From assembly GCA_002840975.1 (NCBI GenBank), contig PHDN01000006.1, positions 101,197-165,196 of the forward strand: DNA of 64,000 bases, read 5' to 3'. The position numbers and the translations under genes were made by a program. The stretch comes from Bacteroidetes bacterium HGW-Bacteroidetes-16. GTDB lineage: Bacteria; Bacteroidota; Bacteroidia; Bacteroidales; F082. The notes below the pieces were generated by a model that made no database searches, had not been told where the DNA came from, and saw nothing but the letters and a program-made list of their open reading frames with translations. Shown here piece by piece: positions 35,520 to 42,801 of the stretch; position 1 is the first letter of the stretch, and each line of letters opens with the position of its first letter.

Positions 35520-38396
35520 TTAGGTTCTATTGCAAATTTGCTTGTAATCACAAAATGTGCAGAAGTCACTGTTTTCTGTTTGAATAAAAGCCTGGTGTGG
35601 GTCGAGCATGTTTTCAATCAGCAGGACCAGGTTGTTTTTAAAATCGCCCAGGGAGTCGATGATGGTAGAATTGTCAGCAAATTTGGGGAATATAAATCCC
35701 TGTGAGTGATTTCGCAGGCTGATATTTCCTACGGTAAGATGTTGATTTTCGCGATGATTCTCGTGGTACATCAATGCATACAGCATCAATTGAAAAGCCT
35801 TAGGGTAGTCGGGACTTGAGGTTAGTTGCTCAATCTCTTTAATATACAGGTCTTTTTCTAAAACACTACCGGTTTTATAGTCGATAATTCTGATCTCGCC
35901 TTCCTCCTGTTTGATATCGACCCGGTCCATTTTTCCCTTCAGGTGAACGTTGCCGTATTGAGTGCTGATAGTAGTTGATACGGTATCTTCGATTCCGAGC
36001 AGGAAGCGGGGATCGGCTTCCAGTAAATCACAATCGTCCAAAATGGTTTGCCTGATCATTTTTTTTGTTACCTGCATCATCAACAGGTTTTTACCCCTGA
36101 TGGGTGAATTCCCTTTATAAAGTTTCCGGTATTCTTCCTCGATAATTCGGTTGATTTCATAAAGGCGATTGCGCAACATGGAAGGTTCTATCAATTTGTT
36201 TACAAAAGGCAGATAAATTTGTTCAAGTACACCATGAACAATGGTACCAAAGGTGTTGCTTTCCATTGATTGCTCCATTGTTTCGGGGGGATCAATTTCG
36301 AGTATATAACTGAAATAGAAGCGAAGCGGGCATTGAATATAGGCATTAATAGCGGAAGGCGACAATCCTTTTTCGGCCACGAGAAAAAGTTTTGCCATGG
36401 GGATTTCTGTTTTTTCCACCACGATTTTATGGTTGTGGTTTTGGGTAGATACAGGAAGGGTTAACTGTTTTGAGCTAAATTGGATAGATGGGTTTAATGG
36501 AACCAATTCGGTTTCCAACTGGAGCAAAAAGCGGCTTATATCATTTGAACCCAGTCCTGCAGTGCTTGAATTGTATAAAAAAGTGACATGTTTTGAACGC
36601 TGTAGCAACCTGTAAAAGTGATAGGCCGTCACATCCTGGCTGTCTTTTGGCAGTGGCAGGCTAAACTGGTGACGAACATCGAATGGGATAAACGATTCCA
36701 TTTGGTTGTTGGCAGGAAGCGAACCTTCGTTGGCCGACAAGACCAAAATATTTTCAAAGTCAAGGTTACGGGTTTCGAGGAGCCCCATTACCTGAATTCC
36801 TTCCAGAGGCTGCCCGATCAGGTGCACCTGGGTTTTTTTTATGAATTGCAACAACACTTTTAGGGCGGCTTTAAAGGAAAATTTTTCCTTCGATTGCTCT
36901 ATTTTGCGTTTGAGTGTAGTGGTGACCTGAATAGCCTGCAACAATTGGTTCTGCTCCAATGAAGTGGTCGTTTTGTTCCCCATCACGATCGATTGATAAT
37001 TTGTCAGCAGTTGGTGATACCGGTTAATTAACTCAGGGCCATCACATCTGGTGATGAGACGGATTAATTGTTCAACTGTTTTAGCTGGTTGGTTGATTAG
37101 TATTTTGGATAATTCAGCTCTGCTGATGGAATTCAGATTTCCTGATGTTAATTCATGTACCAGGAATTTGGTAAACCCGGGTTGTTCATTGTTCAATACG
37201 GATTGAAGTATCGGGTTTTGAAGAAAATCCAACAAATGCAACGATAAGATCGCTTCTTTTGATTGTTCCAACTGGTTGAGTATTCTGGCCCATTGCTGAA
37301 GTATCAATTCAAACTGACTGTTTTTCAGTGGGTAACCCATGGTGATGTTGTACTTTTTTTCCTGATGGTCATGATCAAAAACAGGGGGCAATGCATTTAG
37401 CAGTGGAATCAGTAAATTTTCGTTGGCCAGTACGATGGCGATTTCTTTCAGGGGATCATCTTCCTCAAGAGCTCCATTTTGAGGCTTTCTTTCGGTTTCG
37501 ATATTCTCAATTCGCGTTTTAATCCATTCAGCCGCGTACTTTGTCTGAGCAATCTCTCCCTGAATCCCAATGATTTCCAATTCTTTTTTTTCTGTTGTGA
37601 GCAAGCTGTCGATTGGTTCAGGCGGAGTCAGGTTTAACTGTTTGATCGCGTGATGGATAAACCTTCCCGGTTCAGGATTTTCAGGTTGTTTTGATGATCC
37701 CGTATAATAGTAGGTGTCCACATCCCACACAAAGGTGACATCAAAAGTTTGGTTCAGTTTTTTGAAGATGGAGGTTTCGGCAGGTGAAAACGCATTCATT
37801 CCGGCCACTACGAAATGCCTCCAGGGCCATTCATGTTGCAGGTCATCGAAATTCTCGGCGAGATAACGGTAAATAAGTCCCGGATAGCCTTGCTTTTCTT
37901 TTAAAAGAACCAATCGCAATTGCTGATAATAATCCCATAAGGAGCGGTAAAAGTTGAGGTAATTGACTTGCATTTCTGTCAGGGGACTTCCGTCCGGGTT
38001 CCATTCCTGAATGGCTTTGTTGGCCGATAAGTGATGGAAAAGCTTCTCAGCATCAGCCATGTTTAAATCCACGTCGTTAAAATCGGAAATGATGATTGAG
38101 GACCATGAGAGAAAATCTTCAAGTGGGCGATGGTTTTTTTTGGCAATATTTTTATGTATTAAATAGAGCTCGAGTGCAAGGTTGAACGGGTCGGCACTTG
38201 AAAACCCGGAAGCCCGTTGGAAAAACGAATCCAACGAAAAAAATTCAGGCAGCCAAAAGGGCTGTTTGAGCTCACGTTTGAGTATATCCTTTAAGAAGAG
38301 GGCCGAACGTTTGTTGGGGACAATTACTGCTGTATTGGCCGATTCTTCTTTAAGACTGATTATCTTCTGTGCTACTGTTTCCAGGAATTTTTTCAT
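35520..38396 (-). CDS. AddB-like PD-(D/E)XK nuclease/inactivated helicase
   Basis: A 958-residue cytosolic protein resembling the AddB subunit of the AddAB double-strand-break resection nuclease. The N-terminal region (VIVPNKRSALFLKD) has the helicase-like fold without a proper Walker A lysine motif. The C-terminal nuclease has CPLRFYFSYIL, GKMDRVDI and RIIDYKTG, and ends with a cysteine cluster (FCTFCDYKQICN) of the type that holds an iron-sulfur cluster in AddB. The partner helicase-nuclease gene is not in the window. Its ATG overlaps the stop of the murU-like gene by four bases, so it is translated from the amino-sugar operon, an unusual partnership. Confidence 0.8.
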   Translation of the reverse strand: MKKFLETVAQKIISLKEESANTAVIVPNKRSALFLKDILKRELKQPFWLPEFFSLDSFFQRASGFSSADPFNLALELYLIHKNIAKKNHRPLEDFLSWSSIIISDFNDVDLNMADAEKLFHHLSANKAIQEWNPDGSPLTEMQVNYLNFYRSLWDYYQQLRLVLLKEKQGYPGLIYRYLAENFDDLQHEWPWRHFVVAGMNAFSPAETSIFKKLNQTFDVTFVWDVDTYYYTGSSKQPENPEPGRFIHHAIKQLNLTPPEPIDSLLTTEKKELEIIGIQGEIAQTKYAAEWIKTRIENIETERKPQNGALEEDDPLKEIAIVLANENLLIPLLNALPPVFDHDHQEKKYNITMGYPLKNSQFELILQQWARILNQLEQSKEAILSLHLLDFLQNPILQSVLNNEQPGFTKFLVHELTSGNLNSISRAELSKILINQPAKTVEQLIRLITRCDGPELINRYHQLLTNYQSIVMGNKTTTSLEQNQLLQAIQVTTTLKRKIEQSKEKFSFKAALKVLLQFIKKTQVHLIGQPLEGIQVMGLLETRNLDFENILVLSANEGSLPANNQMESFIPFDVRHQFSLPLPKDSQDVTAYHFYRLLQRSKHVTFLYNSSTAGLGSNDISRFLLQLETELVPLNPSIQFSSKQLTLPVSTQNHNHKIVVEKTEIPMAKLFLVAEKGLSPSAINAYIQCPLRFYFSYILEIDPPETMEQSMESNTFGTIVHGVLEQIYLPFVNKLIEPSMLRNRLYEINRIIEEEYRKLYKGNSPIRGKNLLMMQVTKKMIRQTILDDCDLLEADPRFLLGIEDTVSTTISTQYGNVHLKGKMDRVDIKQEEGEIRIIDYKTGSVLEKDLYIKEIEQLTSSPDYPKAFQLMLYALMYHENHRENQHLTVGNISLRNHSQGFIFPKFADNSTIIDSLGDFKNNLVLLIENMLDPHQAFIQTENSDFCTFCDYKQICNRT

Positions 38397-39130
38397 TGGG
38401 AATCTTGTTTTAGGAATTCTTCAGCGTCAGCGATTTTTTCGGGTGTTCCCATATCAAACCAGTGAGCCGAATTATTTTCAAACCCTACTATCTTATGTTT
38501 TAGGGCCATCGCCAACCATGCATCAATAATCGAAAATTTTCCTGAGAAAGGGATTTGTTGAACAAAATTGGGCTCGGTTAACCAAACTCCGTTATATGCA
38601 AGTGTTTGATACTGAATCTGCTCTCCTTCAACCCAACGATAGGTTTTTGTATTTAGGTTGGCCCAGCCAGTTAGCTGTTTTTCATCGTCAAACAACAATG
38701 CCCTGCCCGAATTACGTCTGCTTACATACAGTGTGGCCTCTGCCTGATGTTGTGTGTGAAACTGCCACAAATCGTATAAATTCACATCGGTTAGTATGTC
38801 GGCGTTATGGATGAGGATGGGATGTTTTCCGGCGAAAAATTCGCGGGCTGCCACCAGTGCACCCCCCGTGTCAAGCAGTTGATTGGATTCGTCGCTAAAA
38901 CTGATGTCTAAACCAAAACCCTCATGCACATCAATGTACTGTTTTATCTGCTTCGCGTGGTGATGCACATTGATCAAAACTTGCTCAATTCCTGCTTTTT
39001 TAAGTCGTTCAATGAGTCGTTGCAGCATGGCCATGCCGGCAATTTCTACCAGCGCTTTTGGCTTGTCCAGTGTAAGGTGCCCAAGCCGGGTACCCGTTCC
39101 GGCAGCCAATAACATTGCCTTTTTAATCAT
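38393..39130 (-). CDS. murU: MurU-type sugar-1-phosphate nucleotidyltransferase
   Basis: A 245-residue nucleotidyltransferase with the signature LLAAGTGTRLG (7-17), DKPKALVEI (22-30) and the later HNADILTD metal site. It lacks the C-terminal hexapeptide domain of GlmU. In Pseudomonas, MurU joins UTP to N-acetylmuramate 1-phosphate in a cell-wall recycling shortcut that bypasses de novo MurNAc synthesis, and AmgK supplies the substrate. The gene upstream encodes an AmgK-type kinase and overlaps by eight bases, strongly supporting this role. A mannose-1-phosphate guanylyltransferase cannot be excluded by sequence alone. Confidence 0.78.
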   Translation of the reverse strand: MIKKAMLLAAGTGTRLGHLTLDKPKALVEIAGMAMLQRLIERLKKAGIEQVLINVHHHAKQIKQYIDVHEGFGLDISFSDESNQLLDTGGALVAAREFFAGKHPILIHNADILTDVNLYDLWQFHTQHQAEATLYVSRRNSGRALLFDDEKQLTGWANLNTKTYRWVEGEQIQYQTLAYNGVWLTEPNFVQQIPFSGKFSIIDAWLAMALKHKIVGFENNSAHWFDMGTPEKIADAEEFLKQDSQ

Positions 39131-40559
39131 GTTTTTGTTTGTTAATTTCGAGGTGGTTCAGCACGACAATTACTTGAGGATATTTATTTTGGAGGTGTTG
39201 CTGCATTTGTATGGCACCGTACACCGACCGGTGCCGGCCGCCGGTACATCCAAAGTTAACCTGTAAGTGATTGAATCCGCGTTTCAGGTAGTTTTCTACT
39301 GAAAGATCGATCAACGAAAAAGCGTGGTTAAGAAATACTTCGGTAATGGGTTGTGCCCGCATGTATTCAGAAATAGCATGATCTTCACCGGTTAAATCCC
39401 GTAAAGCGGCTACCCGATGAGGATTGGGTAATCCACGGCAGTCGAAAACAGTTCCGCCCCCGTTACCGGTGAGGTCGATTGGAAGACCTTTCTTCTTGAA
39501 TGAAAAGCTGTTGATCGTTACGGTCAACTTTTCGGTGTTAGCAATTTCAATCATTGAATATTGTTGGATGATTTGTTCGAGTACCTGCTCTATTTCAGGA
39601 AGACTGATGTTGAGCGGATGGTGTTTAAGACGAAACTTCACGGCTGCCGCCGCAAAGGGGATACTTTGCAAAAAATGTGCTTTTCTTTCCACCAAACCAC
39701 GGAACCCATAGGCACCCATCACCTGCAACAACCTGAAATACACAAAGTGGTTGTAATGATGTTGAACATGATCCGGTTCTTGTGGTGCAACCAGCCGTAG
39801 TTGGCTGATGTAGTGATTGTAAAGCGAATCTTTGATGTCCTCCGGCAAGTTGGCTTTTACCTGATGTAACAACGAAACTACATCATAGGGTAGCGGCCCG
39901 CGTCTTCCTCCCTGAAAATCTATGTACCATGGCTTATCGTGGTAGATCATGATGTTCCGGGCCTGAAAATCGCGGTAGCAAAAAAAATCAGGTTTCGATT
40001 GTGCCAAAACATCAGCAAAATGCTGAAAATCTATCTCCAGCAAGTGTTCATTAAATGCAATGCCCGCTGGTTTTAAAAAGCAATATTTGAAATAATTCAG
40101 ATCCCAAAGAATCGATTGCCGGTCGAAATCGGGAACCGGATAGGCCAAATCCATGTTCAATCCTTTCACTCCATTGATTTGAAATTGAACTAAATCGGAA
40201 AGCGCTTTCTTATAATAATGAATCACTTCTTCCGAAACACCTTTTGAAGCCATGTCAAACAAGGTCTGGTTGCCAAGGTAGGGTAAAATGAAAATGGTTT
40301 CAGAGGAATCTGTTGCCAGCACTTCCGGAACCGAAAGCCCCAGGTTTTTAAAATGACGGGTAAACTCCAGTTGTGCCCGGTTTTCCTCAACACAAGGGTT
40401 GTAAAAAGCCATGAGAGCGGGAAGATCAGCTCCGTCGAAGACAATGTGGTAATATTGCCTGTCGCTGCCCGATGAAGGCAGCGGCGTTAAGGTGCATGGC
40501 TGAATGTACCCTGAGGAATGCAGCAATTTTCTAATCTGAGTGATTGGATCCGGTTTCAT
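39123..40559 (-). CDS. AmgK-like amino-sugar kinase fused to a RapZ C-terminal domain
   Basis: A 478-residue fusion. Residues 1 to about 340 form an aminoglycoside-phosphotransferase-type kinase with catalytic loop YRDFQARNIM and metal loop IDFQGGRRGP, as in AmgK, which phosphorylates the anomeric hydroxyl of MurNAc or GlcNAc. The first loop position is Tyr where His is common. Residues about 343-475 match the RapZ C-terminal domain: FDCRGLPNPHR, then LTGEDHAISEYM and FGCTGGRHRS (436-445). In E. coli that domain senses glucosamine 6-phosphate and binds small RNAs. Fusion to a kinase and overlap with murU suggest that amino-sugar recycling is sensed and controlled here; this is inference. Confidence 0.85.
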   Translation of the reverse strand: MKPDPITQIRKLLHSSGYIQPCTLTPLPSSGSDRQYYHIVFDGADLPALMAFYNPCVEENRAQLEFTRHFKNLGLSVPEVLATDSSETIFILPYLGNQTLFDMASKGVSEEVIHYYKKALSDLVQFQINGVKGLNMDLAYPVPDFDRQSILWDLNYFKYCFLKPAGIAFNEHLLEIDFQHFADVLAQSKPDFFCYRDFQARNIMIYHDKPWYIDFQGGRRGPLPYDVVSLLHQVKANLPEDIKDSLYNHYISQLRLVAPQEPDHVQHHYNHFVYFRLLQVMGAYGFRGLVERKAHFLQSIPFAAAAVKFRLKHHPLNISLPEIEQVLEQIIQQYSMIEIANTEKLTVTINSFSFKKKGLPIDLTGNGGGTVFDCRGLPNPHRVAALRDLTGEDHAISEYMRAQPITEVFLNHAFSLIDLSVENYLKRGFNHLQVNFGCTGGRHRSVYGAIQMQQHLQNKYPQVIVVLNHLEINKQKHD

Positions 40560-40579
40560 ATAAGCGTTATCGGTAAAGA

Positions 40580-40587
40580 CAAAAGTA
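40580..40587 (-). promoter_or_regulatory. -7 promoter element for the kinase-RapZ/murU/AddB-like operon
   Basis: Reads TACTTTTG on the minus strand, about 20 bases before the ATG at 40559. Confidence 0.5.
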
Positions 40588-40776
40588 CGGTTTTATGTTG
40601 TTGTAGATTGAAAATCCCGAATGCTTTGCTGCAAATGTTTAATATCACCCATTCATGACCTATTGTAGTTCGTACTCCTAATTGTTTATTTCGTTGGCAC
40701 CTCTTATCCTTCACTTTAATCCCTCTTAGAATGGAAATAAATTGCCTCCTCCGCCCATTACTTTGGTTTTAAATCC

Positions 40777-40784
40777 TAATTTTG
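40777..40784 (+). promoter_or_regulatory. -7 promoter element for the ferritin-like gene
   Basis: TAATTTTG matches TAnnTTTG about 30 bases before the ATG at 40814, and lies downstream of the possible alternative start at 40742, which it argues against. Confidence 0.5.
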
Positions 40785-40813
40785 TACACAAAACCTATTC
40801 TAAATATAATAGC

Positions 40814-41317
40814 ATGGAACATATTGATAAAGCGGTTGAAATTTTAAAAACAGCCATCCTGCTTGAGCGCAAAGGAAAAGCTTTCTATACGCAAGTTGCA
40901 CGACAAAGTGAAAGCAAATCGGCCAGAAAGATTTTTGAAATGATGGCAGAAGAGGAAGAGGCCCATATTGGGTTTCTCGTCAGGCAATTTAAAAACTATG
41001 CCGATCACCATGAATTTCTGGTGAGTGAAACTCCACACGAAGAGGAAGATGGCCACATCGAAATCTTAACCGAACAGATTAAAAAAGAAATTTCAGCCGC
41101 CGGTTTTGAGGCTGCTGCCATTTCGGCTGCCATCGACTTTGAAAACCGTGCCATTGAGGTATATTCAGGACGTGCCAGTGAAGCCACCAATCCCAATGAA
41201 AAAGCTTTGTACCAAATGTTGGCCAAATGGGAGGGTACGCATCACCAACTGCTCTATCAATTAAACGAAGACCTGAAAGAACAAATTTGGAACGACAATA
41301 ATTTCTGGCCCTTCTAA
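40814..41317 (+). CDS. rubrerythrin-like ferritin-family protein
   Basis: A 167-residue four-helix di-iron protein. The paired motifs ILLERKGKAFY, then MAEEEEAHIGFL, and IDFENRAIEVY followed by WEGTHHQLL supply the Glu and His ligands of a rubrerythrin-type centre. The C-terminal rubredoxin domain of classical rubrerythrin is absent. Such proteins reduce peroxide or handle iron in anaerobes; which applies here is unknown. The start at 40814 is supported by the upstream promoter. It precedes the methionine gamma-lyase gene by 80 bases, with two hairpins between. Confidence 0.85.
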   Translation: MEHIDKAVEILKTAILLERKGKAFYTQVARQSESKSARKIFEMMAEEEEAHIGFLVRQFKNYADHHEFLVSETPHEEEDGHIEILTEQIKKEISAAGFEAAAISAAIDFENRAIEVYSGRASEATNPNEKALYQMLAKWEGTHHQLLYQLNEDLKEQIWNDNNFWPF

Positions 41318-41326
41318 CAGAGAATA

Positions 41327-41368
41327 AACCAAAGTAACAACTTTGGCGCCTGATTCAGTATCAGGGGT
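41327..41368 (+). promoter_or_regulatory. two adjacent hairpins before the methionine gamma-lyase gene
   Basis: CCAAAG/CTTTGG (41329-41346) and CCTGAT/ATCAGG (41349-41365) stand next to each other, and flanking AACC/GGTT could close them into one branched structure. No T-run follows, so it is not a simple terminator. Role unknown. Confidence 0.4.
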
Positions 41369-41397
41369 TAACTATTAATTAGTATAAATTTAGTTTA

Positions 41398-42579
41398 ATG
41401 AATACAAAAGACAAAGGATTTACATCCAAATTAGTTCATGCAGGAGGTATCAAAGACCCACTGGGAAGTGCTGTGACACCTATTTACCAAACATCTACCT
41501 TTAGTTTTGAAAGCGCCGATCATGGTGCCCGCTGTTTTAGCGGGGAAGAAAAAGGATATATCTATACCCGGTTGGGGAATCCCAACATTGAAGAATTGGA
41601 GGTCACCGTTGCCGAATTGGAAAATGGGGCAGGGGGTGTGGCTACTTCTTCCGGAATGGCCGCAGTTAATACTGTTTACATGACCTTTCTGGGTCAGGGT
41701 GATCACATAGTCAGCTCCAATGCGGTGTATGGCCCATCACGTGGGATTTTGGAGAAACTGTATCCCAAATTTGGGGTAACCTCAACGTTTGTAGATACCA
41801 CGCGCATCGAAGAGATTGAAAAAGCCATCCGGCCCAACACGAAATTGCTCTATCTGGAAACTCCTGCGAATCCCACCATGGGAATTACCGATATCAAGGC
41901 GGCTTGTAAATTGGCTCACAAGCATCATATCCTGGTTTGCGTTGATAACACATTCTGCAGCCCATATCTGCAACGGCCTTTGGATTTGGGTGCAGACATC
42001 GTGTTGCATTCCATGACAAAATTTATCAATGGTCATGCCGATATCGTTGGAGGAATGATCGTTGCCAAAGATCAAAAAGTAGTGAGCGATCTCAAATATG
42101 TGATGATGAACATGGGTTTCAACATGGATCCTCATCAAGCCTGGCTAACCCGCCGTGGACTCAAGACCCTTTCCATTCGCATGGACAGAGCCCAGGAAAA
42201 TTCAAAAAAAGTAGCCGAATACCTGGAGTCACATCCAAAAGTAGCCTGGGTGCTGTATCCCGGACTTAAATCGCATCCACAATATCAGTTGGCTAAAGAG
42301 CAAATGGACGGCCCCGGTGCCATGATTTCTTTCGGTGTAGTAGGCGGGCTTGAAGGGGGTAAAAAAGTAATGGACAATGTACACCTGGCATTGCTGGCCG
42401 TTTCTTTGGGTGGAATCGAAACATTGATTCAACATCCGGCTTCCATGACTCATTCTAAACTCAGTAAGGAAGCGCGTATGGTAGCGGGTATCTCTGACGA
42501 GTTAATTCGTTTCTCGATCGGCATCGAAGACGTGGACGATATCATCGCCGATCTTGATCATGCCCTTTCGATGGTGTAA
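41398..42579 (+). CDS. methionine gamma-lyase family PLP enzyme
   Basis: A 393-residue PLP enzyme of the Cys/Met metabolism family. The Schiff-base lysine is Lys208 in HSMTKFINGHAD; other family marks are TPIYQTSTFSF, YIYTRLGNPN, TSSGMAAV, ETPANPT and VDNTF. The overall sequence and the tail SLGGIETLIQHPASMTHS are closest to methionine gamma-lyase, which makes methanethiol, 2-oxobutyrate and ammonia. The active-site cysteine usual in that enzyme (YGCT) is replaced by Pro113 in YGPS, so a cystathionine gamma-lyase or -synthase role is possible. Cytosolic. A strong terminator follows at 42628-42662. Confidence 0.78.
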   Translation: MNTKDKGFTSKLVHAGGIKDPLGSAVTPIYQTSTFSFESADHGARCFSGEEKGYIYTRLGNPNIEELEVTVAELENGAGGVATSSGMAAVNTVYMTFLGQGDHIVSSNAVYGPSRGILEKLYPKFGVTSTFVDTTRIEEIEKAIRPNTKLLYLETPANPTMGITDIKAACKLAHKHHILVCVDNTFCSPYLQRPLDLGADIVLHSMTKFINGHADIVGGMIVAKDQKVVSDLKYVMMNMGFNMDPHQAWLTRRGLKTLSIRMDRAQENSKKVAEYLESHPKVAWVLYPGLKSHPQYQLAKEQMDGPGAMISFGVVGGLEGGKKVMDNVHLALLAVSLGGIETLIQHPASMTHSKLSKEARMVAGISDELIRFSIGIEDVDDIIADLDHALSMV

Positions 42580-42627
42580 ACCGGTTTGTTGTATTTGCCG
42601 TATATAAACCAACTGTGATAGCTTGAA

Positions 42628-42662
42628 AAATCAGCAGGATTACTTACTGCTGATTTTTTTTT
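42628..42662 (+). terminator. rho-independent terminator after the gamma-lyase gene
   Basis: AAATCAGCAG (42628-42637) pairs perfectly with CTGCTGATTT (42647-42656) across a nine-base loop, followed by a T-run. Confidence 0.9.
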
Positions 42663-42801
42663 GAATTTATTTTGAAACGTAAAATCGTGCGCTTCATTTG
42701 TTAATTCATCCCTTATTATACCTCTTTTATTCATTTGCCCATTAAAGGAATTATAGTACTTTCGTTTTGCTAAAAACATCGTAACATTATTATTAATTAC
42801 A

